Position numbers and translations under genes: made by a program. The notes under the pieces were generated by a model. It was given only the letters and a program-made list of their open reading frames with translations, had not been told where the DNA came from and did not search any database. A stretch of DNA of 64,000 bases from an uncultured Caproiciproducens sp. (GTDB lineage: Bacteria; Bacillota; Clostridia; Oscillospirales; Acutalibacteraceae), in NCBI RefSeq assembly GCF_963664915.1, contig NZ_OY761810.1:2618661-2682660 (forward strand), given 5' to 3'. Shown here piece by piece: positions 44,364 to 53,960 of this stretch. Within the stretch, counting starts at the first letter, position 1. Every line of letters begins with the position of its first letter.

Positions 44364-46700
44364 TCACATGCCCCAGATTTGCATCGCATACTCCTTTACC
44401 GTTCTGTCGCTTGAGAATTTTCCGGCGCCGGCCGTATTCATAAAACACTTCTGCGAAAATGCAAAACGGTCACTGTAATCTGAGATGGCTTTGAGCTTTG
44501 TATCACAGTAAGAAAGAAAATCGTAAAGCAGATAATAATTATCCGGTTTGTGCCAGCTTGCCCCATTCAGCAAAGAATGGTACAATTCCCGAAACATTCC
44601 GGTGCCACCGTCGTCAAACATACCGTTAACCAAAACGTCAACTGCCGCCTTTACTCTTGCATTCTGCTCATAGATCGCTCTTGGATTGTAGGAATCCGCG
44701 ATTTTTTCTATTTCATCCACATGCGCTCCGAAAATATAATTATTTTCTTCCCCTGCCTGCTGAATAATTTCTACATTTGCTCCGTCCAGTGTTCCGAGCG
44801 TTACGGCACCGTTCAGCATCAGCTTCATGTTGCCGGTACCGGACGCCTCTGTGCCCGCTGTTGAGATTTGCTCAGAAATATCTGCGGCAGGCATGATTTT
44901 TTCTGCATAGGATACTCTGTAATTGGAAATAAAAACAACTTTCATCAAGCCGTTGACTTCCGGATCGTTATTTACTTTGTTGGCTATTTCATTAATGAAC
45001 TTGATGATACCCTTCGCCCTGACATACCCCGGTGCCGCCTTGCCGCCGAATATGAAAGCGGTCGGATTGAAGTTCTGAATTCTGCCTTCCTTTAATCCGA
45101 AATAAATATCAACGATTGAAAAAGCGTTTAAAAGCTGTCGCTTATATTCATGCAGACGCTTTACCTGAACATCAAAAATAAAGTTCGGATTCAATTTGAT
45201 CCCTTCATATTTTTCAATATAGTCAGCAAGCTGCTGTTTTTTTATCTGTTTGATTTGTGCAAACTGATGAATTGCATTCGGGTCATTCCGATAATTTTCG
45301 AGATTTTTGAGTTTGTCCAAATCCGTAATCCATGCGCTTCCGATTTTATCGGTAATAAATCCTGAAAGTTCCATATTGGAAAGTGACAGCCATCGCCGCT
45401 GGGTAATTCCGTTCGTTATATTGTTAAACCGCTTCGGATAAATTTCATACCACTTTTTCAGCGTAGAAGTTTTCAAAATCTCCGTGTGAATTTGAGCAAC
45501 ACCGTTGACGGAATGGGTCGCAAATATGGCCAGGTGCGCCATATGAATAATCGAATTCTCATCAATAATCATAAACGGTTTTTGATCGTCACCTGTAATG
45601 CCCATACCGATCAGTTCTTTTTGAAGGACTTTGTTTATCATCACAATATATCTGTACACATTCGGGATAACACTCTTGAACAGGTTTACATCCCATTTTT
45701 CCAACGCTTCCGCCATAATCGTATGATTGGTATAAGCAAATGTCTGTCTTGCGATTTTCAATGCCTTACCAAACGATACTCCTTCGTTTGTAACAAGAAG
45801 CCGGACCAACTCCGGAATGGATACCACCGGATGTGTATCGTTCAGCTGAATGGCATACTCCCCCGATAAATGAGAAAAATCATTTCCGTATCTTTTCTTA
45901 TAGTTCCTTATAATGTCCTGAAGCGAGGCGCTTGAAAAAAAGTATTGCTGCTTTAGACGGAGCTTTTTGCCCTTGTCTAATGTATCATTCGGATACAGCA
46001 CGCTGGAAATTGCTTCCGCATCATTCTTTTCCCGAACAGCCATTTCGAATTTCTGGTCGTTAAAAAGCTGAAAATCGAATGGAACGACCGGTTCCGCCTG
46101 CCACAGACGCAGCGTATTAATCATTTTGGCACCATACCCGATAATCGGAGTGTCATAAGGAACAGCATAAATTGTCTGATCTTTAAATCTGATTTTAACT
46201 TTATCTTCTTCACGGCGTAGGGACCACGGATCACCAAATTGCTGCCAGTCATCGATGGTTTCCTTCTGGAAACCATTTTCAAAATATTGCCTGAAAAGTC
46301 CGTATTTGTACCGAATACCATAGCCGTTCAGCACAATCCCCTGTGTGGCGGCTGAATCAAGAAGGCAGGCTGCAAGTCTGCCTAGCCCCCCGTTTCCGAG
46401 GGCTGCGTCTTCAATATCTTCAAATATGGAGACATCAATGGTATTCTCATGAAACAGCTCGGACAGTTGGTTCAGAAGTCCCAAGTTCTGCAAATTACTG
46501 TAAATGAGTCTGCCGGTTAAAAACTCAGCGGAAAAATAGCATGCCTTTTTACTGGCATCGGGCGCTTCCCATTTGTATTTCACCTGTTTCATCGCCGCCT
46601 TGGAAACCGCATGATACAGCTCGATAATATCAGCACGGTGAATTGTTTTACCGCTCTCCAGTTCTAAAAGAGTTATTACGTCATTTTTAAATGTGTTCAT
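44364..46700 (-). CDS. glgP: Glycogen/maltodextrin phosphorylase
   Basis: The PLP enzyme releases glucose 1-phosphate from alpha-1,4-glucans. The 778-residue product carries LGNGGLGRLAACLLDSAA, DTHPVVSIPELVR and the PLP site EASGTGNMKLMLNGAVTLGT, with the Lys near residue 628. It lacks any large N-terminal extension. It is second after malQ, 28 bases apart, and probably degrades storage glycogen or imported maltodextrin. Confidence 0.95.
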   Translation of the reverse strand: MNTFKNDVITLLELESGKTIHRADIIELYHAVSKAAMKQVKYKWEAPDASKKACYFSAEFLTGRLIYSNLQNLGLLNQLSELFHENTIDVSIFEDIEDAALGNGGLGRLAACLLDSAATQGIVLNGYGIRYKYGLFRQYFENGFQKETIDDWQQFGDPWSLRREEDKVKIRFKDQTIYAVPYDTPIIGYGAKMINTLRLWQAEPVVPFDFQLFNDQKFEMAVREKNDAEAISSVLYPNDTLDKGKKLRLKQQYFFSSASLQDIIRNYKKRYGNDFSHLSGEYAIQLNDTHPVVSIPELVRLLVTNEGVSFGKALKIARQTFAYTNHTIMAEALEKWDVNLFKSVIPNVYRYIVMINKVLQKELIGMGITGDDQKPFMIIDENSIIHMAHLAIFATHSVNGVAQIHTEILKTSTLKKWYEIYPKRFNNITNGITQRRWLSLSNMELSGFITDKIGSAWITDLDKLKNLENYRNDPNAIHQFAQIKQIKKQQLADYIEKYEGIKLNPNFIFDVQVKRLHEYKRQLLNAFSIVDIYFGLKEGRIQNFNPTAFIFGGKAAPGYVRAKGIIKFINEIANKVNNDPEVNGLMKVVFISNYRVSYAEKIMPAADISEQISTAGTEASGTGNMKLMLNGAVTLGTLDGANVEIIQQAGEENNYIFGAHVDEIEKIADSYNPRAIYEQNARVKAAVDVLVNGMFDDGGTGMFRELYHSLLNGASWHKPDNYYLLYDFLSYCDTKLKAISDYSDRFAFSQKCFMNTAGAGKFSSDRTVKEYAMQIWGM

Positions 46701-46728
46701 AAAAATCCACTCCTTTAAATAACGAAGT

Positions 46729-48222
46729 CTATCTGGCGTAAGTCCTTGCTAAATCACAGAGTTCTTTTGCAATTTCATTCGTCAGCTGATTCTTTTTCAG
46801 TCTCCAGCGCCAGTTCGTACCAACAGTGGAAGGATAATTCATTCTGGCGCTGTTAGGCAGAAGCAAAATATCCTGCGCCTGAAAGATCACTGTATTAGCA
46901 ACACTTGCATAGGCGGCACGAAGGACCGCTTTGGGCAGATCCTTTCTTTTTTTGACATTGAGATATTTTTTGGCGTATTTGATACTCTTAGCTTTCATTC
47001 CATTAAAATAGCCTACCAGGGTATCGTTATCGTGTGTTCCTCCGTAAACAACCGAATTGCTGGTATAATACATTGGAAGATTATCATTTTTCGGGTCGCC
47101 GTCAAAGGCAAATTGCAGAATTTTCATACCCGGATATCGATTTCTCTTCAGAAGCTTCTTCACCTCCGGAACAACAACGCCCAAATCTTCGGCGATTACC
47201 CGCGCTTTTCCGACCGAAGAATTGATTGCATCCGTCAGCTTGCGCCCCGGACCGGTAAGCCAGCTGCCATTGACGGCCGTGGAATCTCCCGCGGGTATGG
47301 CATAATACCTTACTACACCGATAAAATGGTCAATCCTGATAAGGTCATATATTTTTGCCGAAAACTCCATGCGCCTTTTCCACCAGTCAAAGCCGCTGTT
47401 CTCCATGACATCCCAGTTATATAGAGGATTTCCCCATAGCTGGCCGTCTTTTGAAAAAAGATCGGGAGGTACCCCGGCAACCTTAATCGGCCTGCGCTGG
47501 GAATCGAGCTGAAACAGTTCGCTGTTTTTCCAAACATCCGCGCTGTCAAATGCAACATAAATCGGAATATCCCCAATAATCTGTATCCCATTTTTATCAG
47601 CATGTTCTTTCAATTTGTTCCACTGCTCAAAAAATTTAAACTGACAGAATTTCCAGAAGTCTATTTCTTCACTCAGCTTTTCAGAATACCGCTGAATCGC
47701 TGAAGAATTATAAAAACGAATATCTTCCGGCCAAAGCGGCCAAGGTTTATTTTCTAATTCAAACTTGAGAGCCATATAAAGGCAATAATCATTGAGCCAG
47801 TATGCATTCTGTTCGCAAAATTGCAGATACTCTATTGTACTCTCATGTGCACTTCTGGCGTAAGCCATGTGAAGCACTTTAAATCTAAACTGAAAAATCG
47901 CTGCGTAATCCACACTGTCAGCGTTATTCCCCCAGAAAAAAGACTGCACTTCACTGAATTTCAAAAGCTTTTCCTCAATCAGAATATCCAAATCAATATA
48001 ATACGGATTTCCTGCAAAAGCCGAAAATGACTGGTAGGGACTGTCGCCATAGCTGGTAGGGCCAATCGGAAGCACCTGCCAGTACTTTTGCCCGGCTTCT
48101 TTTAGAAAATTGATAAACTGAAACGCCTGCCTCCCGAACGTTCCGATTCCATAATTAGAGGGCAGGCTGCTGATCGGGAGTAAAATGCCGGAACCGCGAA
48201 CAAGTTGATTTTTAACTGGCAA
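46729..48222 (-). CDS. malQ: 4-alpha-glucanotransferase
   Basis: MalQ (GH77) transfers maltosyl units between dextrins. The 497-residue product has SSLPSNYGIGTFG at the N-terminus, DIPIYVAFDSADVW, the DLIRIDHFIGVVRYYAIP region with the nucleophile Asp, the EDLGVVVPEV segment with the acid/base Glu, and a GGTHDNDTLVG motif with the third catalytic Asp. It is co-transcribed with glgP and divergent from a LacI-family gene. Confidence 0.95.
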   Translation of the reverse strand: MPVKNQLVRGSGILLPISSLPSNYGIGTFGRQAFQFINFLKEAGQKYWQVLPIGPTSYGDSPYQSFSAFAGNPYYIDLDILIEEKLLKFSEVQSFFWGNNADSVDYAAIFQFRFKVLHMAYARSAHESTIEYLQFCEQNAYWLNDYCLYMALKFELENKPWPLWPEDIRFYNSSAIQRYSEKLSEEIDFWKFCQFKFFEQWNKLKEHADKNGIQIIGDIPIYVAFDSADVWKNSELFQLDSQRRPIKVAGVPPDLFSKDGQLWGNPLYNWDVMENSGFDWWKRRMEFSAKIYDLIRIDHFIGVVRYYAIPAGDSTAVNGSWLTGPGRKLTDAINSSVGKARVIAEDLGVVVPEVKKLLKRNRYPGMKILQFAFDGDPKNDNLPMYYTSNSVVYGGTHDNDTLVGYFNGMKAKSIKYAKKYLNVKKRKDLPKAVLRAAYASVANTVIFQAQDILLLPNSARMNYPSTVGTNWRWRLKKNQLTNEIAKELCDLARTYAR

Positions 48223-48264
48223 TTTTATCCACCTCTCTGCGAAAAATTACGAAAATACGTTGAT

Positions 48265-48293
48265 ATGATAACAAAGGATATGCTGAAAGTCAA
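48265..48293 (-). promoter_or_regulatory. Promoter of malQ-glgP
   Basis: TTGACT (48288-48293) and TATCAT (48265-48270) on the minus strand, spacing 17 bp, about 45 bases before malQ. Confidence 0.68.
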
Positions 48294-48449
48294 TATAAAA
48301 AAGGGAAGTCATCTTTAAATATGTTATCTTGGAACATTTATACAATAGAAGAATAATTTTGTAATATTTCAAGCTTTATGTATAAATATACTAAATATTA
48401 TTTTTTAAAAAAAAATCTGTTTTAATATGCTGATCTAAAAAATAAACTA

Positions 48450-48479
48450 TTGTAATGCTATGCGGTCAAAGTATATACT
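48450..48479 (+). promoter_or_regulatory. Promoter of the LacI-family gene
   Basis: TTGTAA at 48450-48455 and TATACT at 48474-48479, spacing 18 bp. The rest of the 285-base divergent gap is A/T-rich, and I could not pick out a convincing LacI-type palindromic operator. Confidence 0.5.
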
Positions 48480-48507
48480 GTGTTTGAATAGGAAAAGAGG
48501 GATTATA

Positions 48508-49533
48508 ATGGCTACGATTAAAGACATTGCAGCGAAACTTGGTATTGCTGTCAGCACCGTATCAAAAGGCTTGAATGGAGCCAATGATATTAGTGTTGAT
48601 ATGCGTCAGCTGGTTCTTGATACCGCAGTCGAAATGGGATACGCTTCAAAGAAAGTGCAAAGACTCGGTAAACGTAAGGTTTGCGTTTTGATCGAAAATA
48701 TGGAATATGAGAATATTGATCAGTTTGGCTATGAAATTGTCGTAGGATTTAAACTAAGTGCCGCCAGACATCATTGCGATGTAACAGTCGTTCCAACAAA
48801 TCTAAATATGCAGACACAGGAAAAATATGATTCCTATATGCTGAAATACGGATACAGCGGTTCATTTTTACTTGGATTCGCATTGCATGACGACTATATT
48901 AATCAGCTATACAAAACATCGGTTCCAACGGTTCTGCTAGACAACTACATTTCCAATAAGCATGTTGGGTATGTCGGTACCGACGGATATAACGGCATTG
49001 ATCTGGCTGTAAAGCATCTCAGTGAATATGGACATAAAAACATTGCGCTACTGAACGGCTCAAAAAACAGTATGGTGACGAATGAACGCTATCAGGCTTT
49101 TATTCAGAGCATGGAACATTATTCCTTGAAAGTCAATCCAAATTTAATTGCAGACGGCTATTATGTTCCTGAATGTGCAAAGGATCACGTAAGTTCGTTT
49201 TTACAAAACGGAGCGACCGCAGTTGTCTGTGCAAGTGACCTTATTGCATCCGGTGTTATTGCCGAACTGAACAGGATGGGCAAATCCGTACCCTTGGATA
49301 TGAGTGTCGTCGGCTTCGACGATTTGCCGATTGCACAGCATTTAACCCCAACTCTGACCACGATCCGGCAAGACAGGGTTGCCATCGGCAAAAGTGCTTT
49401 TATGATGCTGGAGGAACTGATCGGCGGCGTAAGCATCAGTAAACTTTTGCTGAAACCGGAGCTGATTGTAAGAAATTCAACAGGAACTTGCCCTAAGGCA
49501 AAGGATCCGCTTGCATTTGAAGTGCTAAGGTGA
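48508..49533 (+). CDS. LacI-family transcriptional regulator
   Basis: The 341-residue product has the N-terminal helix-turn-helix ATIKDIAAKLGIAVSTVSKGLNG, a hinge, and a periplasmic-binding-protein-like ligand domain (VGTDGYNGIDLAVKHL, VVGFDDLPIAQHLTPTLTTIRQD). I start at 48508, preceded by AGAGGGA, so the protein opens directly with the HTH. It is divergent from malQ-glgP, so it probably controls them in response to a sugar, as MalR/CcpA-like repressors do; the ligand is unknown. Confidence 0.88.
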   Translation: MATIKDIAAKLGIAVSTVSKGLNGANDISVDMRQLVLDTAVEMGYASKKVQRLGKRKVCVLIENMEYENIDQFGYEIVVGFKLSAARHHCDVTVVPTNLNMQTQEKYDSYMLKYGYSGSFLLGFALHDDYINQLYKTSVPTVLLDNYISNKHVGYVGTDGYNGIDLAVKHLSEYGHKNIALLNGSKNSMVTNERYQAFIQSMEHYSLKVNPNLIADGYYVPECAKDHVSSFLQNGATAVVCASDLIASGVIAELNRMGKSVPLDMSVVGFDDLPIAQHLTPTLTTIRQDRVAIGKSAFMMLEELIGGVSISKLLLKPELIVRNSTGTCPKAKDPLAFEVLR

Positions 49534-49539
49534 TATATT
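49511..49539 (+). promoter_or_regulatory. Probable promoter of the pheST leader
   Basis: TTGCAT at 49511-49516 and TATATT at 49534-49539, spacing 17 bp. It lies within the end of the LacI-family gene and starts transcription a few bases before stem I of the T-box. Confidence 0.5.
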
Positions 49540-49560
49540 ATTTAGTATTAACACAATGAT

Positions 49561-49778
49561 AAAGGAAGTAGTCTTTTTCTCCGCTTACCCAGAGAGGGCA
49601 TGTCACGGCTGAAAGCGTGCCTGTAAGCTATCAAAGGCGAAGTTCCCTTTGGAGTGGCGCGGCTGAACTTTCAGTAGGCTGCGACGGTTGGCACCGTTAA
49701 CGGCCGCAGAGAGTTATAAATTAGGGTGGTACCACGGAGTTTTCGTCTTCGTCCCTTTCCGGGGCGGGGGCTTTTTTT
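49561..49778 (+). promoter_or_regulatory. T-box leader of pheST, specifier UUC (Phe)
   Basis: The leader senses uncharged tRNA-Phe. Stem I can be folded from AAAGG/CCTTT (49561-49565 with 49646-49650), GTCTTT/AAAGGC and GCTTAC/GTAAGC. The internal loop between the first two helices shows the conserved AGTA on the 5' side and GAA on the 3' side, followed by TTC at 49643-49645, a Phe codon, in the specifier position. The T-box sequence AGGGTGGTACCACGG is at 49723-49737. A terminator follows. Confidence 0.93.
49745..49778 (+). terminator. Conditional terminator of the pheST T-box
   Basis: An 11-bp stem GTCTTCGTCCC/GGGGCGGGGGC with G-U pairs and a TTTCC loop is followed by seven U. It competes with the antiterminator formed by the T-box sequence. 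Confidence 0.88.
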
Positions 49779-49821
49779 ATTGTTTATTCTTGTCTTATAT
49801 AACTGAAAGGATGATAACGCT

Positions 49822-50841
49822 ATGAAGCAGGAGCTGGAAGCAATCCGCGAGAAAGCGATGCGCGAATTGGATGAGGCAAAGGGGCAGCAGATACTGGAAA
49901 ATCTGCGTATTAAATATTTGGGAAAGAAAGGGGAACTCACGTCCATATTAAAGCAAATGGGCGGCCTTTCTGCGGAAGAACGCCCCAAGATCGGCCAGCT
50001 GGCCAATGAAGTCCGCTCTTTCATTGAAGCGGATCTGGTCAAACGCGCCGCCGAACTAAAAGAGGAAGAAACTCTTAAAAGACTTGAGAATGAAAAAATT
50101 GATGTCACGCTTCCGGGCGTTCATCGTGAATTAGGCGCTAAACATCCCCTGAGCATTGAGCTGGACGCAATCAAGGAAATCTTTGTCGGCATGGGATTTG
50201 AGATTGTGGAAGGACCTGAGGTGGAGTACGATTATTATAATTTCGAAGCACTGAACATTCCTAAAGATCACCCTGCCAGAGACACTCAGGATACTTTTTA
50301 TATTAATGACAACATTCTGCTGCGCACACAGACTTCACCGGTTCAGGTGCGTGTGATGGAAACACAAAAGCCGCCGATCCGTATCATTTCTCCGGGCAGA
50401 GTTTACCGTTCGGACGCGGTTGACGCCACGCATTCCCCCCTGTTTCATCAGATAGAGGGGTTAGTGGTTGACAAAGGAATAACATTTGCGGACTTAAAAG
50501 GAACTCTTGAAACCTTTGTGAAGCGTATGTATGGAGAAGACTCCATTGTGCGGTTCCGACCCCATCACTTTCCATTTACCGAACCGTCGGCCGAAGTTGA
50601 CGTGCAGTGTTACAAATGCCACGGTAAAGGCTGCCGCCTTTGCAAGGGCGAAGGCTGGATTGAAATTCTGGGCTGCGGCATGGTACACCCGAAGGTGCTC
50701 TCCAACTGCGGAATCGACCCTGAGATATACAGTGGGTGGGCTCTTGGCATGGGGCTTGAGCGCGTGGTAATGAGAAAATACAGCATTGATGATATGCGCC
50801 TTTTCTATGAAAATGACGTTAGATTTTTGAAACAATTTTAA
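49822..50841 (+). CDS. pheS: Phenylalanyl-tRNA synthetase alpha subunit
   Basis: PheS carries the class II catalytic core. The 339-residue product has an N-terminal coiled coil (residues 1-90), then [31 protein letters not shown], the motif 2 region [12 protein letters not shown] with [20 protein letters not shown], and motif 3 [17 protein letters not shown] Cys cluster ([17 protein letters not shown]) lies near residue 258. It is 14 bases before pheT. Confidence 0.98.
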   Translation: MKQELEAIREKAMRELDEAKGQQILENLRIKYLGKKGELTSILKQMGGLSAEERPKIGQLANEVRSFIEADLVKRAAELKEEETLKRLENEKIDVTLPGVHRELGAKHPLSIELDAIKEIFVGMGFEIVEGPEVEYDYYNFEALNIPKDHPARDTQDTFYINDNILLRTQTSPVQVRVMETQKPPIRIISPGRVYRSDAVDATHSPLFHQIEGLVVDKGITFADLKGTLETFVKRMYGEDSIVRFRPHHFPFTEPSAEVDVQCYKCHGKGCRLCKGEGWIEILGCGMVHPKVLSNCGIDPEIYSGWALGMGLERVVMRKYSIDDMRLFYENDVRFLKQF

Positions 50842-50855
50842 GGGAGGCGTAAAAA

Positions 50856-53234
50856 ATGAATTTATCAATGAGATGGTTAAAAGAATTTGTAATACTCGAT
50901 GAAATGCCGATTCGTGATTTCACCGAAGCAATGACAATGAGCGGCTCTAAGGTTGAAGGCTGGGAGACCGAAGGCAGCGAAATTGATAACGTAATAGTCG
51001 GCAAAGTGCTTTCCCTGGATAAACATCCGGATTCCGACCATATGTGGATTACACAAATCGACATCGGTTCCGGTGTACCAATTCAAATTGTTACCGGAGC
51101 GCAAAACTTACAAATCGGCGATGTGGTGCCGGTCGCAATGGACAAATCAACTCTTCCCGGTGATAAAAAAATCAAGAAGGGCAAGCTGCGCGGCATTGAA
51201 AGCAACGGTATGCTCTGTTCTCTCAGCGAGCTGGGACTGACCAAGCATGATTTTCCATACGCCATTGAAGACGGTATTTTTGTCTTGCAGGAAGAATGCG
51301 CACTCGGCGAACCAATCTGCAAAGCAATCGGTTTCGACGACATGAAAGTAGAATTCGAAATCACATCCAACAGGCCCGACTGCTTTTCCGTCATCGGTCT
51401 TGCGCGTGAGGCGGCAGCGACTTTTCACAAGCCGCTGAATCTGCATAAACCTGTGGTAAAAGCCGGACACGGTTCCTGTAAGGGAATGCTGGATGTGAAG
51501 GTGGAAGCCCCTGATCTGTGTTCGATTTACTCGGCACGTATTGTAAAAAATGTACGTGTGAAGCCGTCACCGCGCTGGATGCGTGAAAGGCTGCGTGCCA
51601 TGGGCGTACGCCCAATCAACAATATTGTCGATATTACGAACTATGTCATGCTCGAATACGGACAGCCCATGCATTCCTTTGACCTTCGTTTTATTGACGA
51701 AGGCAAAATCCGTGTACGCCGCGCGAAGGAAGACGAAACGATTACCACGCTGGACGGCGTTGAGCATAAGCTCACCAATAAAAATTTAGTAATTGCGGAT
51801 GCCAACAAACCGATTGCTATTGCCGGAGTTATGGGCGGAGAATACAGCGGAATCGTTGATGACACAACCACGATTGTATTTGAATCGGCATGCTTCAACG
51901 GCGCTTCTGTCCGCACAACAGCCAGAGACCAGGGAATGAGGACCGACGCTTCCTCCCGTTACGAAAAAGGTCTTGACCCTAACAACTGCCTCCCCGCGCT
52001 TGAACGCGCCTGTGAACTGGTTGAATTTCTGGATGCAGGCGATGTGCTGGACGACAGGATCATTGACGACCATTCCAGCAGTGAGCGCAGAAAAATTTAT
52101 CTTGATGCGGACTGGATCAATCGGTTCCTTGCCCTTAGCCTGACCGCAGATGAAATGAAAACTATTTTACTCAAATTGGATTGTGAATTTGACGATGACG
52201 ATATCCTGGTGCCTACATTCCGCCCTGATTTGCAGCACAAAGCCGACATTGCAGAGGAAATCGCAAGGTTCTACGGTTACAATAAAATTCCCGGCACTGC
52301 TCTCGGCGGTGGTACGCAGGGCAAGTACACACCGCGTCAAAAATTTGAGCACACCATTAACGACACCATGCTTGCGCTGGGTGCAAGTGAAATTATGACG
52401 TACTCTTTTATCAGTCCGAAATATTACGACAAAATTTTAATGCCTGTTCATTCACCGCGGCGTAAATCAATTACCATATCAAATCCTCTCGGAGAAGACA
52501 CCAGCATTATGAGAACCACTGCTCTTCCCTCCATGCTGGAAGTCCTTTCGCGCAACTACAACAACAGGAATGCGGACGCATGTCTGTTTGAACTTGCCAG
52601 CGAATATATACCGACAACCGAAGACAAACTGCCGATCGAAAAAACAAACCTGATCGTTGGAATGTATGGCAACCAGTCGGATTACTTTACGGTAAAAGGA
52701 ATGGCTGAGCAAATTTTGGAAAAACTCTGCGTATACAGTTGGGAAATTGAAGCTGCCGCGGATGAGTCCAGCTATCATCCCGGGCGCTGCGCTATCCTGA
52801 GCATTGAAGGGAATCGTTTAGGTGTCATTGGTGAAATCCACCCAAAGGTTACCCAAAATTACGGCATCGGTGAAAGGGTTTACTGCTTCTCACTGGATGT
52901 TGATTTGATGTACCAATATGCGAAATCTGAAAAGACTTATGTGTCACTGCCAAAGTTCCCGGCGGTAACCCGTGACCTTGCACTGATTTGCGACGACAGT
53001 ATTCCTGTATTGACACTAGAAAAAGCGATTATCAGTGGAGCCGGAAACCTGCTCGAAAAAATCAAGCTTTTCGACGTTTATAAAGGAGAGCAAATCGATT
53101 CCAGTAAAAAGAGCGTCGCATTCAGCATTACACTGCGTTCCAAAGACAGTACCCTGACAGATGAGCATATTTCCGGTGCGATGAAAAAAATTATGAAAGA
53201 GCTTGAAAAGGCGGACGCGATTTTACGTTCTTAA
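50856..53234 (+). CDS. pheT: Phenylalanyl-tRNA synthetase beta subunit
   Basis: PheT binds tRNA-Phe and edits mischarged tyrosine. The 792-residue product has an N-terminal OB-fold tRNA-binding domain (HPDSDHMWITQIDIG at about residue 55), B3/B4 editing domain (RPINNIVDITNYVMLEYGQPMHSFD), B5, a catalytic-like domain (PLGEDTSIMRTTALPSML), and a C-terminal ferredoxin-like anticodon-binding domain (FPAVTRDLALICDD). AGGGAGG precedes the ATG. Confidence 0.98.
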   Translation: MNLSMRWLKEFVILDEMPIRDFTEAMTMSGSKVEGWETEGSEIDNVIVGKVLSLDKHPDSDHMWITQIDIGSGVPIQIVTGAQNLQIGDVVPVAMDKSTLPGDKKIKKGKLRGIESNGMLCSLSELGLTKHDFPYAIEDGIFVLQEECALGEPICKAIGFDDMKVEFEITSNRPDCFSVIGLAREAAATFHKPLNLHKPVVKAGHGSCKGMLDVKVEAPDLCSIYSARIVKNVRVKPSPRWMRERLRAMGVRPINNIVDITNYVMLEYGQPMHSFDLRFIDEGKIRVRRAKEDETITTLDGVEHKLTNKNLVIADANKPIAIAGVMGGEYSGIVDDTTTIVFESACFNGASVRTTARDQGMRTDASSRYEKGLDPNNCLPALERACELVEFLDAGDVLDDRIIDDHSSSERRKIYLDADWINRFLALSLTADEMKTILLKLDCEFDDDDILVPTFRPDLQHKADIAEEIARFYGYNKIPGTALGGGTQGKYTPRQKFEHTINDTMLALGASEIMTYSFISPKYYDKILMPVHSPRRKSITISNPLGEDTSIMRTTALPSMLEVLSRNYNNRNADACLFELASEYIPTTEDKLPIEKTNLIVGMYGNQSDYFTVKGMAEQILEKLCVYSWEIEAAADESSYHPGRCAILSIEGNRLGVIGEIHPKVTQNYGIGERVYCFSLDVDLMYQYAKSEKTYVSLPKFPAVTRDLALICDDSIPVLTLEKAIISGAGNLLEKIKLFDVYKGEQIDSSKKSVAFSITLRSKDSTLTDEHISGAMKKIMKELEKADAILRS

Positions 53235-53256
53235 GCTTCTGTTCATAAATTAGTTC

Positions 53257-53285
53257 TTGAAATTATTGTATGTATGTTGTATGAT
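53257..53285 (+). promoter_or_regulatory. Promoter of ireB
   Basis: TTGAAA at 53257-53262 and TATGAT at 53280-53285, spacing 17 bp, between pheT and ireB. Confidence 0.65.
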
Positions 53286-53306
53286 GACATTATTGGAGGT
53301 GTTTCC

Positions 53307-53552
53307 ATGCTTGATAAAACAATGACCTTTTCACTCGGAAATGATCGTGAAGAGGATATTAAAAAAACACTTACCCTTGTGTATGATGCTTTGAAAGAAA
53401 AAGGTTATAACCCGATAAGCCAAATTGTTGGCTACATTCTTTCTGAGGATCCCACTTATATTACTACACACAATAATGCTCGCAGTCTTATTCGCAGGGT
53501 TGACCGTGATGAATTATTACAGGTATTGTTAAAATCCTATTTAGGCGAGTAA
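53307..53552 (+). CDS. IreB family regulatory phosphoprotein (UPF0297)
   Basis: The 81-residue product starts [18 protein letters not shown] and contains [27 protein letters not shown], the signature of IreB/YrzL. IreB is a target of the Ser/Thr kinase IreK and affects cephalosporin resistance in Enterococcus. The ATG at 53307 follows GGAGG at eight-base spacing. In many Firmicutes the gene stands with alaS, ruvX and a DUF1292 gene; none of these is beside it here. Confidence 0.92.
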   Translation: MLDKTMTFSLGNDREEDIKKTLTLVYDALKEKGYNPISQIVGYILSEDPTYITTHNNARSLIRRVDRDELLQVLLKSYLGE

Positions 53553-53607
53553 ATCACAACGCTTTTTTAGAAGCATTTTATGAATTGAACAGAAGGAGGA
53601 CATATGA

Positions 53608-53907
53608 ATGAATGAGCTAGATGAAAGCACATCCCAGTTCCCCACCTACAAGGGCAAACCGTTAGTGCGCTGCGGTGATGTGATTTATTACGGAAGCATG
53701 CAGGATAAATATGTCGTAAAACTTGAAATCAAAAGCAAAAAGAAAATTCAGGATATTGATGTTGCCGACCGGGTTACCATACAGCTGATGTATACGGATC
53801 AAAATATCCGATCACGCAAACAGATTATAAAATCCAGTGAGAAAAGCGGTCTTTATCTGGCAATGGATATTGCGGACGCGTGGCTTTCAAGAGCGCTCGC
53901 GGAATAA
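53608..53907 (+). CDS. Conserved-looking small protein of unknown function
   Basis: I do not recognise this 99-residue protein. It opens with an acidic segment, then a beta-rich part (PLVRCGDVIYYGSMQDKYVVKLEIKSKKK, VADRVTIQLMYTD) and ends with a helix (GLYLAMDIADAWLSRALAE). There is no signal peptide or membrane segment. AGGAGG lies eight bases before the ATG, and codon use is like the neighbours, so it is real. It probably shares a transcript with ireB, 55 bases upstream, and ends at a strong terminator. Confidence 0.75.
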   Translation: MNELDESTSQFPTYKGKPLVRCGDVIYYGSMQDKYVVKLEIKSKKKIQDIDVADRVTIQLMYTDQNIRSRKQIIKSSEKSGLYLAMDIADAWLSRALAE

Positions 53908-53917
53908 ACAATAGATT

Positions 53918-53951
53918 AAAAGACGATACGGAAAATTCCGTATCGTCTTTT
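53918..53951. terminator. Two-way terminator before purD
   Basis: A perfect 14-bp stem (AAAAGACGATACGG with its complement at 53938-53951) with a six-base loop lies between converging genes. Confidence 0.88.
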
Positions 53952-53960
53952 TTATGCTTT

